Part shown: in pieces, positions 9,255 to 16,966 of the stretch
Layout of the letters: the number at the start of each line of letters is the position of its first letter
Numbering within the stretch: the stretch's first letter is position 1
Origin: Clostridia bacterium
Lineage (GTDB): Bacteria > Bacillota > Clostridia > Oscillospirales > Acutalibacteraceae
Direction: 5' to 3'
Assembly (NCBI GenBank): GCA_017517135.1
Contig: JAFXAK010000016.1
Span: 21,558-85,557, forward strand
DNA length: 64,000 bases
Translations under genes and position numbers: made by a program
Notes under the pieces: generated by a model
The model's database searches: none
Seen by the model: only the letters and a program-made list of their open reading frames with translations
Told to the model about the DNA's origin: nothing

Positions 9255-10754
9255 ATGTACACACAAGTAGAGTTATCATCCTACATAGATGATTTAGAAA
9301 ATCTCTCGTATGAAAATACGATTGAGTTTTTGGAAAAAAATAAGAAAACTGAAAATTTTCAAGCATTAGTTGAGCATATATGCAATATATCATTAGATAT
9401 TATTCAAAGGACTTTTTATAAATATGATTTGTCCAACGAGCAAAATACAGTCATTGATACATTTGTAAAAGCAACTAAATATATAACAACCGAAGCTTTG
9501 TATTATTACAAGGCTGTTGCATGCTATTTCAAAAACGATCGAAAAAATACAATCAAATATCTCAAAACGGCAAAGGATATAGGATTTTTTAGTGATAATA
9601 AATCCGATTTTACCATTGATGAATTTGCACTATGTTTTATAGCACCATTTAAAAATGGTTATCCGGGATTTTGGGATGATATTTATTATTTACTTTCTGA
9701 TTTACCTTTGGAAAAAGGAGTTTTAGATTTATGTAAAGCTGTTGATGTTTTTTATAATTCAGAGGATACATTATCAATAAATTCAGCGTTAATTAATGTT
9801 TTAACCGTAAGTCCTGAAAGTTTAGTTGTTAAAGAGATGCTCGCAATAAATTATTATAACGAAGGCAAATGGGGTAATGCAGTTGCATTATTAGAGCAAA
9901 TCGGCGAAAAAACAACACTGCTATTTAGTGATGATTTATACTTTATGCTGGGTTGGGGTTACGGAAAACTAAAAGAAACAGTCAACGAAATAGCTGCATA
10001 TAAAAAAAGCTATGAAATATATCCTGAAGGAAATTCCACACTAAACAATCTCGGATATGCTTACTATAAAGCAAAACAATACAACAAAGCGATAGAATGC
10101 TTTGAGGAATGTATAAAAAATAAAGCAGATCTTAAATATTCTGCTAACAACTATGTTCGCACATTACTTGCTGTTCACAGATATAAAGATGCAAAGCAAT
10201 TTATAAAAAATTCCCCTGTGAAAATTTATAAGAATTTGCTTGACAAAGTAACAGCAGCCCCTAATTCCAATGCACAAATCAAGAATGATAAAAATATCGA
10301 ATTACTTGAAGATCATTACACAATTTGTGAAAAAGATATTAATATCGGTGTTAAAAAACAACAATTTACAAGTGAAAAAATTCTCGAAGATGAACTTGCA
10401 TTGAGAATTGAGTCAGGTATCCCTGTTTTTAGTAAAAAACTGAAAATGTACAGAAGAAATGGGATATATGGGAGACAGTATATATTATCTAACGGCAAAA
10501 GACCTGATTTGTTAGCAGAAGACGATGAAGGCAATTTATATGTAATTGAATTAAAGAAAGATAGTGGATATGATGATGCCTATGAACAGACTGTTGATTA
10601 TTTAAATTGGTTTGATGCTAATTGGGGAAATAGTTTTAATAACATCTATGGAATAATATGCCTTAATAATCCAACATCAGATTTATTAAACAAAATTCAT
10701 AAAAATAAACGAGTAAGGGTTTTTGAATATCAGATTTCATACACTGAATTATAA
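9255..10754 (+). CDS. TPR protein with C-terminal NucS-like nuclease domain
   Basis: 499 residues. Residues about 70-330 are alpha-helical with TPR-like units, the clearest being NNLGYAYYKAKQYNKAIECF. The last 130 residues look like the C-terminal catalytic domain of NucS/EndoMS, a PD-(D/E)xK nuclease: an EDEL helix start, YGRQY, then RPDLL (Asp about 418) and VIELKK (Glu 432, Lys 434). The protein lacks the N-terminal DNA-binding half of NucS and has a TPR scaffold instead. The gene is visibly richer in A and T than its neighbours, has its own promoter and terminator, and sits alone, so recent acquisition is likely. A defence or DNA-repair role is inference; no partner gene was found. Confidence 0.7.
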   Translation: MYTQVELSSYIDDLENLSYENTIEFLEKNKKTENFQALVEHICNISLDIIQRTFYKYDLSNEQNTVIDTFVKATKYITTEALYYYKAVACYFKNDRKNTIKYLKTAKDIGFFSDNKSDFTIDEFALCFIAPFKNGYPGFWDDIYYLLSDLPLEKGVLDLCKAVDVFYNSEDTLSINSALINVLTVSPESLVVKEMLAINYYNEGKWGNAVALLEQIGEKTTLLFSDDLYFMLGWGYGKLKETVNEIAAYKKSYEIYPEGNSTLNNLGYAYYKAKQYNKAIECFEECIKNKADLKYSANNYVRTLLAVHRYKDAKQFIKNSPVKIYKNLLDKVTAAPNSNAQIKNDKNIELLEDHYTICEKDINIGVKKQQFTSEKILEDELALRIESGIPVFSKKLKMYRRNGIYGRQYILSNGKRPDLLAEDDEGNLYVIELKKDSGYDDAYEQTVDYLNWFDANWGNSFNNIYGIICLNNPTSDLLNKIHKNKRVRVFEYQISYTEL

Positions 10755-10760
10755 GTCAAA

Positions 10761-10799
10761 AGAACCAAGGCTATTTTTAACCTTGGTTCTTGTCTTTTT
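10761..10799 (+). terminator. Terminator after the TPR-nuclease gene
   Basis: A perfect 10-bp stem AGAACCAAGG (10761-10770 with 10781-10790) is followed by TGTCTTTTTG. Confidence 0.8.
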
Positions 10800-10877
10800 G
10801 TCAGATGTGGCCTCAAGCTGTAAAAAAATATTAAGTTTAACATCAGACATCTATGCAGAGCGTTTTTATTCTGACTT

Positions 10878-11309
10878 TTAAAAGCTATACTGTGAAAAAG
10901 GCACAAGCTCTGCCTGAAGCCTACTTACAATAAACGGATTGAGCTTGAATGGGAGATGGCTCGGCATAGCGAAAACAGAGGTCTGATTTAATTTCAGGAT
11001 ACTGAATCCGTCATATTCCTCGATATAGAAAAAATATTCTCTGTGGGAGCCGTATTCGGAAATAACAACTGTATTACATTCAAAATCAAACCGACAGTTT
11101 AGCTCCTCTATATCGTCTTGTTTACTTAAAGTGTCGATAATATCATCCCTCTTCAGAGCTGTCTTATAAACAAATTTCCGCATATAAATATCATAATTTA
11201 TAATACCGTCAGTTGTTTTATAGTGCTTTCTGAACATAGGGATAATTATACTTAAAACCAAAGGTATAAGAATACAAACAAGGAATATAGCGTAAATCAA
11301 ACCGTCCAT
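10878..11309 (-). CDS. Small membrane protein of unknown function
   Basis: 143 residues, not recognised. Residues 4-25 (IYAIFLVCILIPLVLSIII) form one membrane helix, followed by a basic stretch and a soluble domain of about 110 residues with no known motif. AGGAGGGG sits before the ATG, and a promoter lies at 11331-11359. It is convergent with the TPR-nuclease gene and shares its AT-rich character in part, but there is no sign that they work together. Confidence 0.6.
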   Translation of the reverse strand: MDGLIYAIFLVCILIPLVLSIIIPMFRKHYKTTDGIINYDIYMRKFVYKTALKRDDIIDTLSKQDDIEELNCRFDFECNTVVISEYGSHREYFFYIEEYDGFSILKLNQTSVFAMPSHLPFKLNPFIVSRLQAELVPFSQYSF

Positions 11310-11330
11310 AAGTGTCCCCTCCTGTTTATC

Positions 11331-11359
11331 ATTATAACATAATATTACTGTTTTTACAA
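11331..11359 (-). promoter_or_regulatory. Promoter of the small membrane protein gene
   Basis: On the minus strand TTGTAA (11354-11359), 17-bp spacer, TATAAT (11331-11336). Confidence 0.75.
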
Positions 11360-11392
11360 TTACTGCTACAGCAAAGGCTCTAAAAAATCAAG

Positions 11393-11600
11393 CCGGAGGA
11401 TTGGATATAATCAATCCGATTCCGTTTGCCCGGCAGGGCAACATCATTGTGCCGAAGTCACACATCATTGACGAAGTCACTTCATTTGCCGTAAGGCAAC
11501 ATCGTTTTGTGTCCGCTTTTCGTACAATGAAGTTTGCTGCAAACAGCAAAACGAAGTACTCACTACGCTCGTAACGATGTTGTGTCCTTGCGGACACAAA
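11393..11600. repeat. Array of hairpins separated by an 8-bp spacer that flips orientation (copy A)
   Basis: About eight different small hairpins, such as TTTGCCCGGCAGGGCAA and TTGCTGCAAACAGCAA, follow one another. Between them lies a near-constant 8-mer, ACATCATT, ACATCATT, ACTTCATT, ACATCGTT in the left half and AATGAAGT, AACGAAGT, AACGATGT in the right half. The right spacers are the reverse complement of the left consensus AC(A/T)TC(A/G)TT, so the whole array is also a large imperfect palindrome. It lies just beyond the tmRNA terminator. A close relative is found at 16746-16925 beside tRNA-Arg. Confidence 0.8.
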
Positions 11601-11603
11601 CAC

Positions 11604-11642
11604 AAACAAATAAGGACTTGCAAAAGCAAGTCCTTATTTGTT
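11604..11642 (-). terminator. Terminator of tmRNA
   Basis: A long stem (AAATAAGGACTTGC with GCAAGTCCTTATTT) closes directly after the tmRNA CCA end; T-rich sequence follows on the minus strand. Confidence 0.85.
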
Positions 11643-11994
11643 TGGTGGAGGCGAGGGGAGTCGAACCCCTGTCCGAAAAACCCTCCTCACGACTTTCTAC
11701 GAGCGTAGTTACTTATTTAATCTCGTCCTCCCCGGCGTGAAGTAACACACTCCCGGGAAGACCAGCCCTTTGATTCACGATGAAATACAAGGCTCTCTTT
11801 CATTCGCGTTCACCGCTCAATGACGCCACGCACCGAGTCGCGGTACTCTCGGGAATGACGGCTGTTGCACTTAGGCAGCAGCTAAAACTGTTTTATTGTT
11901 GTTATTTATTTTATAACTTGAAGCTTTTATAGAGGTGCCCCGCCTCTGCTCGCTTATCGAAACTCAGATTCCCCGTCGAAATCCTTTCGCCCCC
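11643..11994 (-). ncRNA. ssrA: Transfer-messenger RNA (tmRNA)
   Basis: 352 nt, rescuing stalled ribosomes together with SmpB. The 3' end has a tRNA-like half with T-arm GGGGTTCGACTCCCC and an encoded CCA at 11643-11645. The 5' end GGGGGCG (from 11994) pairs with CGCCTCC of the 3' end to form the acceptor stem, and the conserved GGATTTCGACGGGG follows. The tag frame ends NNNNKTVLAAA then TAA, with the LAAA-type degron end. The resume codon was not fixed; an in-frame GCT upstream would give a 17-residue tag. smpB lies about 0.9 kb away on the same strand. A promoter is seen at 12151-12179. Confidence 0.95.
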
Positions 11995-12000
11995 ATATAG

Positions 12001-12115
12001 CAGATTTGTTTTACAAATCTGCGGTGATATATTTTGCTGCGCAAAATGTGAAATCACTTCGTGGTGAAATTCTGCCTTCGGCAGAGTGAAATACCGACTT
12101 CGTCGGTGTTGAAAG
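12001..12115 (-). repeat. Hairpin array with ATTTCAC spacer in the tmRNA leader
   Basis: Between the promoter and the mature tmRNA 5' end lie five hairpins (minus strand): ACCGACGAAGTCGGT, TCTGCCGAAGGCAGA, CACGAAGTG, ATTTTGCGCAGCAAAAT, and a GCAGATTTGT/ACAAATCTGC stem. The 7-mer ATTTCAC separates the first four and ATATCAC the last. Loops are mostly CGAAG or similar. The array must be transcribed and then removed when tmRNA matures. Confidence 0.75.
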
Positions 12116-12150
12116 AATGATTGTGTTATACACTTTCTTTCGGGAAGATT

Positions 12151-12179
12151 ATTATATATTATTTTTCTGAGAATATCAA
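12151..12179 (-). promoter_or_regulatory. Promoter of tmRNA
   Basis: On the minus strand TTGATA (12174-12179), 17-bp spacer, TATAAT (12151-12156). It predicts a leader of about 150 nt before the mature 5' end. Confidence 0.75.
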
Positions 12180-12189
12180 CTGGAAATCA

Positions 12190-12732
12190 TCAGCTTATTT
12201 CTATTGATATTACAGTCCCGTCCTCGGCTTCTACATTAAGAATTTCTCCCACAACGCCCTCTTCGGTGAGTTGGAGTATCTCTTCCATTTGTGCGTTGCT
12301 TATAGAAGTATTGCCTACTATTCCGGATATTCCGTTTCCGATTCTTGCTACTTTTTTGGCAAGTGCCACCGGCACGGTTATATTTGTGGGTTTCTTGTTT
12401 ACAGGAGTTATTCTTATTTTTAATTTGAGTTTACTGTTATCCGTAACAGTACGCTTTGGTGCTTCTTTTCTTTTTGTTTCGCCTGTTAAAAGCTCTTCAA
12501 TGCCAACACCGAGAATTTCTGATATCTTCGGTAAAATAAGGATATCCGGACAAGACAGGTTATTTTCCCATTTTGATACAGCCTGCGGTGTAACATCAAG
12601 ATAATTTGCAAAATCCTCCTGAGTAAGTCCTTTTCTTTTTCTCACCGCAGATAATCTTTCTCCGAGTGTTTTTGCATCGTTGATTTTTTCTTCGCTTGCG
12701 TTTTCGTTTTCTTTTTTTGTAAATAAAGTCAT
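12190..12732 (-). CDS. XRE-family transcriptional regulator
   Basis: 180 residues from the ATG at 12732, preceded by AAAGGAG. Residues about 22-80 form a Cro/CI-type helix-turn-helix: LGERLSAVRKRKGLTQEDFA and VTPQAVSKWENNLSCPDI. The C-terminal part (about 100-180) resembles the SHOCT-like oligomerisation domains found in clostridial regulators. Upstream a perfect 9-bp inverted repeat (TTTGTTCAA at 12760-12768, TTGAACAAA at 12802-12810) may be its own operator. Targets are unknown. It lies between smpB and tmRNA, but nothing ties it to ribosome rescue. Confidence 0.8.
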   Translation of the reverse strand: MTLFTKKENENASEEKINDAKTLGERLSAVRKRKGLTQEDFANYLDVTPQAVSKWENNLSCPDILILPKISEILGVGIEELLTGETKRKEAPKRTVTDNSKLKLKIRITPVNKKPTNITVPVALAKKVARIGNGISGIVGNTSISNAQMEEILQLTEEGVVGEILNVEAEDGTVISIEIS

Positions 12733-12759
12733 TTTCTTTTTCTCCTTTCGGCTTTGCCG

Positions 12760-12810
12760 TTTGTTCAAAAATATTTTAACGGAAAAACCGAAAAATTTGA
12801 ATTGAACAAA
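12760..12810. promoter_or_regulatory. Candidate operator of the XRE regulator
   Basis: A perfect inverted repeat TTTGTTCAA ... TTGAACAAA with a 33-bp gap; a TAAAAT box (minus strand) lies between the arms. Autoregulation is inferred. Confidence 0.4.
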
Positions 12811-12880
12811 GGTTGAAACGGAGTCAATTTTCCAAACGAAAAGTTGTTTTTTGCCAAAATCGAACTAAACCAACGGTTGA

Positions 12881-13345
12881 TTAAGCATTTTTGTCGCCTC
12901 TGAGAGAGCGCTCAATATCTCGGTTTGCGCTCTTTCTGGCTTCGGTTTCGCGTTTGTCGTATAATTTTTTACCCTTACACAGACCTATCTGCAGTTTTGC
13001 CCGTCCGCGTACGAAATATACCGACAGCGGAATTATCGCATATCCCTGTTGCTTTGTCAATCCGAAAAGCTTGGAAATTTCACGCTTATGCATAAGCAGT
13101 TTCTTCACTCTCATCGGATCGCGGTTGAATATATTTCCTTTTTCATAGGGTGAAATATGCATTCCGCAGGCAAAGATTTCACCGTCTTTTATATTGCACC
13201 AGGAGTCCTTGAGGTTCACTCTCCCCTCTCGTATAGACTTTACCTCGGTGCCGTAAAGCTCAAGACCTGCTTCATAGGTTTCTATTATAAAATAGTCATG
13301 ATAAGCTTTCTTGTTCTGTGCTACAGTTCTTTGTGCGTCTGCCAT
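12881..13345 (-). CDS. smpB: SsrA-binding protein SmpB
   Basis: 154 residues, the normal length. It binds the tRNA-like domain of tmRNA and leads it into stalled ribosomes. Family motifs seen: NKKAYHDYFI near the start, ELYGTEVKSIREG, DGEIFACGMHISPYE, and the basic C-terminal tail GKKLYDKRETEARK that enters the empty mRNA channel. It follows argS by 31 bp, probably in the DUF1934-argS-smpB operon, with the tmRNA gene close by on the same strand. Confidence 0.96.
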   Translation of the reverse strand: MADAQRTVAQNKKAYHDYFIIETYEAGLELYGTEVKSIREGRVNLKDSWCNIKDGEIFACGMHISPYEKGNIFNRDPMRVKKLLMHKREISKLFGLTKQQGYAIIPLSVYFVRGRAKLQIGLCKGKKLYDKRETEARKSANRDIERSLRGDKNA

Positions 13346-13376
13346 ATTTTCACCTACTTCCTTTTACTTATCATTT

Positions 13377-15065
13377 TTACATAGTCTCGGGAGCATCTAC
13401 CTTGAGAAGTCCGAGAACATTACCGAGTACTGTTTTTGCGCTGCTGCAAAGGAAAAGTCTTGCTGTCATAAGGTCTTTCTCTTCAATATCACAGCGGCAG
13501 GCATTATAGAACTTATGGAAGAGTGTTGCAAGCTCAACTGCATATCTTGTAAGCTTTGAAGGATCCAGAGCATTTGCTGCACTTTCAACCTCACCTGTAA
13601 GGGATGCGATATGGCGGATAAGCTCTTTTTCCTCGTTTACGGTGAGAAGCTGAGCCTGAGCATCTGTACAGCCCGCATATTTTACGCCCTTCTCTTCCAT
13701 TTTTCTGAAAATGGAGCATATACGGGCGTGTGCATACTGACAGTAATACACGGGATTCTGTGAAGACTCCTCAACTGCAAGGTCGAGGTCAAAGTCGCAA
13801 TGTGAATTTGCCTCTCTTGTGTTGAAGAAAAATCTTGCTGCATCAATCGGCACCTCTTCAAGGAGAGTTACGAGTGTGATAGCCTTACCCGAACGCTTTG
13901 AAGCCTTGATTACTTCACCGTCCTTAACAAGACGAACCATCTGCATAAGCACTACCTGAAGTCGCTCGGGATCAACACCGAGTGCGGTGAGAGCGGCTTT
14001 GAGTCTGGGTACATAGCCGTGGTGGTCTGCACCGAGAATATCAACAGCTAAATCGAAATTTCTTTCGCAGAGTTTATTATAGTGGTATGCGATATCGGGT
14101 ACTATATATGTCAAAAAGCCGTTTGAACGGACAAGCACAAAGTCCTTATCACAGCCGAACTGTTCTGCCTTGAACCATACTGCACCGTCAAGCTCATAGG
14201 TGTAGCCCTTTTCGGTAAGAAGCTTTATAACATTTCTTGCGGCACCCGAATTGTGGAGCGTGCTTTCCTTGAACCAGGTGTCATACTTGATTTTATACTT
14301 GAGCAAATCTCTTTCAAGTCCTGCTATGTTAAGAGGAAGTGCATATTCAACAAGTGCCTTTCTTCTCTCCTCTTCACTTACGCGTATATACTTATCGCCG
14401 TGGATTTTTGCAAATGCTTCGGCGTGGTCGATAATATCCTGACCGTGATAAGAATCCTCGGGCATTTCAATTCCGTCCTCATACAAAGCACGGTATCTCA
14501 AATCAAGTGACAGACCGAACTTTTCGATCTGATTTCCGCCGTCGTTTATATAAAACTCTCTTTCGGTTTCATAGCCTGCCCAACTGAGTACCTCTGCAAG
14601 ACAGTCACCCATTGCACCGCCTCTTGCATTACCTACATGCATAGGTCCTGTGGGGTTTGCTGAAACGAATTCAACAAGAGCCTTTTTGCCCTTGCCCATC
14701 TCGGAATGACCGTATTTTTCACCCCTTGCTTCAACATCCTTGAGTATATCTGCATAATATGCGGGGGAAAGCGTAAAGTTTATAAAGCCCGCACCTGCAC
14801 ATTCAACACAGGAGAAGTATGTATTCTCAAGGTCAATACAGTCCTTTATTGCATTTGCAATCTTTATGGGGGGCATACGGAATGCTCTTGCGTGTGACAA
14901 AGCGGCATTTGTGGAATAGTCACCGTTTTTTCTGTCGGCAGGGATTTCAACCTTGAAGTCAAGAAGCCCGGCCTCGGGAAGAAGACCTGTTTCCATTGCC
15001 TTTTTAAGTGCAGCTTCAACTGCTGTATATATCTGCTTTTCTGCATTTTTAACAAGTATACTCAT
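13377..15065 (-). CDS. argS: Arginyl-tRNA synthetase
   Basis: 562 residues, a normal class I ArgRS. It charges tRNA-Arg in the cytoplasm. The N-terminal domain carries NGDYSTNAA; the HIGH-type motif is HVGNARGG (143-150). The KMSK region is degenerate (KASKRSGKAIT), as usual for ArgRS, and the DALR anticodon-binding domain forms the C-terminus. The DUF1934 gene lies 23 bp upstream, the order seen in Bacillus (ywiB-argS). tRNA-Arg(CCG) lies about 2 kb away. Confidence 0.96.
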   Translation of the reverse strand: MSILVKNAEKQIYTAVEAALKKAMETGLLPEAGLLDFKVEIPADRKNGDYSTNAALSHARAFRMPPIKIANAIKDCIDLENTYFSCVECAGAGFINFTLSPAYYADILKDVEARGEKYGHSEMGKGKKALVEFVSANPTGPMHVGNARGGAMGDCLAEVLSWAGYETEREFYINDGGNQIEKFGLSLDLRYRALYEDGIEMPEDSYHGQDIIDHAEAFAKIHGDKYIRVSEEERRKALVEYALPLNIAGLERDLLKYKIKYDTWFKESTLHNSGAARNVIKLLTEKGYTYELDGAVWFKAEQFGCDKDFVLVRSNGFLTYIVPDIAYHYNKLCERNFDLAVDILGADHHGYVPRLKAALTALGVDPERLQVVLMQMVRLVKDGEVIKASKRSGKAITLVTLLEEVPIDAARFFFNTREANSHCDFDLDLAVEESSQNPVYYCQYAHARICSIFRKMEEKGVKYAGCTDAQAQLLTVNEEKELIRHIASLTGEVESAANALDPSKLTRYAVELATLFHKFYNACRCDIEEKDLMTARLFLCSSAKTVLGNVLGLLKVDAPETM

Positions 15066-15088
15066 TTTATCTCCCTCTTTTCAAATAA

Positions 15089-15511
15089 TCAGAAAGTATT
15101 TCCCACTTCAATCAGCATTTCATTGCCGCTTGTGAAATTTCCGTAAAAATCTATTGTATACACAAGCTTCAGCGTGCCGCCGTCGGGAGTCATTTTATTT
15201 TCAACCGTGCTTGCGAAAACACCCATCTGCATTTCGCCGTACGGTGTGCCGTACTGGAAATTATGTCTTCTGCCCGCTTCAAGGATAATTTCGTTGTTCA
15301 TATCCCCTCTTCGCAAAAGATTTACGCTTTTACCGTCTTTCACGGTAAGAACGGTGTGGCTTTTCAGTCCGTCTTCAAAAATCTCATCGAATTCGAGAGT
15401 ATAATTCTCATTATCACCGCTGAGCGTTCCGCGTGTGGTGATTTCGATTGTATCCTCGCCGTCCTCGGTGCTCTGGAGGCTTGTTATCTTTATTATTCTT
15501 TCATTTTCCAT
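15089..15511 (-). CDS. DUF1934 beta-barrel protein (YwiB-like)
   Basis: 140 residues of alternating beta strands, matching the DUF1934/YwiB family, which is regularly found before argS in Firmicutes. Visible family phrases are LEFDEIFEDG, NFQYGTPYGEMQMGV and KLVYTIDFYGN. The fold is lipocalin-like in this family; no biochemical role is established. It has its own promoter (15542-15570) and a good AAGGAGG site, and is the likely first gene of the operon with argS and smpB. Confidence 0.85.
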   Translation of the reverse strand: MENERIIKITSLQSTEDGEDTIEITTRGTLSGDNENYTLEFDEIFEDGLKSHTVLTVKDGKSVNLLRRGDMNNEIILEAGRRHNFQYGTPYGEMQMGVFASTVENKMTPDGGTLKLVYTIDFYGNFTSGNEMLIEVGNTF

Positions 15512-15541
15512 TTCTTAAACCTCCTTGATATTTTTCAAAAT

Positions 15542-15570
15542 ATTTTATCATAAATATACACAAAAATCAA
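15542..15570 (-). promoter_or_regulatory. Promoter of the DUF1934-argS-smpB operon
   Basis: On the minus strand TTGATT (15565-15570), 17-bp spacer, TAAAAT (15542-15547). Confidence 0.7.
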
Positions 15571-15612
15571 TATCAATTTTTGTGCAAAAGAAGAAAAGCT
15601 GTTTTGCGCAAA

Positions 15613-15652
15613 AGAAAAAAACCGTGTTTCGCCATAAAAAGAGAAACACGGT
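15613..15652 (-). terminator. Terminator after the Ca/Na antiporter gene
   Basis: A perfect 10-bp stem ACCGTGTTTC/GAAACACGGT (15621-15630 with 15643-15652), with a T run on the minus strand (complement of 15614-15620). Confidence 0.85.
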
Positions 15653-15673
15653 CTGAAAAATCAAGGCTGTAAA

Positions 15674-16693
15674 TCAGATTGCAAACTGCAGCACACAAAA
15701 AGCTGCATAGATGCCGAGCATAACAATTCCCTGCCAACGGGAGAGCTTCTGCTTAATGAGTGTGGGAACTGTGAGTATAAGCATTACTGCGAGCATTACG
15801 GGGATATCAATCACAAGCGAGGAATTGATACCGTTTACAAGACCTGATACGGGAAGCTCAAAGGGACTGATTGTGATAGCCGCACCGCTTACAAGCACAA
15901 GGTTGAAAAGGTTAGCACCGATGATGTTACCGAGTGACAGGGAGCCGTGTCCTTTTATAAGTGAGGTTATTGCGGTTACAAGCTCGGGGAGAGATGTGCC
16001 GAGCGCTACTATTGTGAGACCTATTACCTTTTCGGAAACACCGAAATTTTCTGCTATTACTATAGCATTGTCAACAAGTAAATCTGCACCTACTGCAATA
16101 AGAACAGCACCGAGAACAAGAAGAATTATATCCTTGAGAAGAGAGTCCTTTGTGCCGGCTGCCTCTGATTCCACAACGAAGTCTTCACCGCTTGCAGCCT
16201 CCAGAGCTTCCTCTGTTTCATGTCCTTCAAGCTCAGAATTGCTGTTCTTCATTCTGAAAACGGTAGCAATCATATAAACAACAAAGGTTGCAAGAAGAAT
16301 GATGCCTGTTGTGCGTGCGAATGCGCCGAAAACATAGGAGCATACACAATAAATGGCAGCTGCACCGAAGAAAAATGCAACGGGCATTATAAGACTTTTT
16401 CTTGCTGCCTTACCGGGCTTGACAGCAATGGTAAGAGCCGCGATAAGAGATGTGTTACAGATAATTGAGCCTATAGCATTTCCGTATGCAATAGAACCGC
16501 TTCCCTGAAAAGCCGCACCTGCAGAAACCATAACCTCGGGAAGAGTTGTACCGATGGAAACAACTGTTGCACCGATTAAGATTTCGGGAAGACGGAAGCG
16601 ACGCGCAATACCTGAAGCACCGTCAACAAACCAGTCACCGCCCTTGATGAGCAGAATAAAACCTACAGCGAGTAATAATACGGGAATAAGCAT
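15674..16693 (-). CDS. Calcium/sodium antiporter (CaCA family)
   Basis: 339 residues, about ten membrane helices, the YrbG-type size. It exchanges Ca2+ (possibly another cation) for Na+ or H+. The two alpha repeats characteristic of the family are clear: GATVVSIGTTLPEVMVS in the first half and GLTIVALGTSLPELVTA in the second, each followed by the GN-type region (YGNAIGSII, LGNIIGANLFN). A cytoplasmic acidic loop lies between the halves (about 150-185). AAAGGAG precedes the start. Confidence 0.92.
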   Translation of the reverse strand: MLIPVLLLAVGFILLIKGGDWFVDGASGIARRFRLPEILIGATVVSIGTTLPEVMVSAGAAFQGSGSIAYGNAIGSIICNTSLIAALTIAVKPGKAARKSLIMPVAFFFGAAAIYCVCSYVFGAFARTTGIILLATFVVYMIATVFRMKNSNSELEGHETEEALEAASGEDFVVESEAAGTKDSLLKDIILLVLGAVLIAVGADLLVDNAIVIAENFGVSEKVIGLTIVALGTSLPELVTAITSLIKGHGSLSLGNIIGANLFNLVLVSGAAITISPFELPVSGLVNGINSSLVIDIPVMLAVMLILTVPTLIKQKLSRWQGIVMLGIYAAFCVLQFAI

Positions 16694-16745
16694 TTTCTTT
16701 CTCCTTTGACATCTAAACTTTTATATTTTTGAAGTAACCAAAACA

Positions 16746-16925
16746 CAGGTTCGTTTGCCTGTCAGGGCAACTTCATTGTGCTGCAAGCACACTTCATTGG
16801 CAAAGCCACTTCATTTACCGTCAGGAAACTTCATTTTATGTCCGCTTATCGGACAATGAAGTTGACTGTAAACAGTCAAATGAAGTACTCGCTTCGCTCG
16901 TAATGAAGTTATGTCCTGCGGACAT
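16746..16925. repeat. Array of hairpins separated by a flipping 8-bp spacer (copy B)
   Basis: Hairpins such as TGCCTGTCAGGGCA, GTGCTGCAAGCAC, GGCAAAGCC, TGACTGTAAACAGTCA and TATGTCCTGCGGACATA alternate with the 8-mer ACTTCATT (four times in the left half), then AATGAAGT (three times in the right half). The switch happens at the central GTCCG/CGGAC hairpin, so the array is also one large palindrome. Same architecture and related hairpins as copy A at 11393-11600. It lies beyond the tRNA-Arg terminator. Confidence 0.85.
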
Positions 16926-16930
16926 AAACT

Positions 16931-16963
16931 GAAAAAACCCCGTTCTCATCAGAACGAGGTTTT
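16931..16963 (-). terminator. Terminator of tRNA-Arg
   Basis: An AACCCCGTTCT/AGAACGAGGTT stem with A/T runs on both sides; on the minus strand it directly follows the tRNA. Confidence 0.85.
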
Positions 16964-16966
16964 TTC

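Noticed and set aside
11393-12115. Hairpin arrays around tmRNA read as a CRISPR array
   Set aside because: The constant part is only 7-8 bp and the variable parts are self-complementary hairpins, the reverse of CRISPR; no cas gene is present.
15512-15600. T-box leader for argS
   Set aside because: argS follows the DUF1934 gene by 23 bp and the only promoter is before that gene with a short leader; no T-box sequence.
16746-16925. Array taken for integron attC sites or gene cassettes
   Set aside because: No integrase and no small coding frames between the hairpins; spacing of 20-25 bp is far too short for cassettes.
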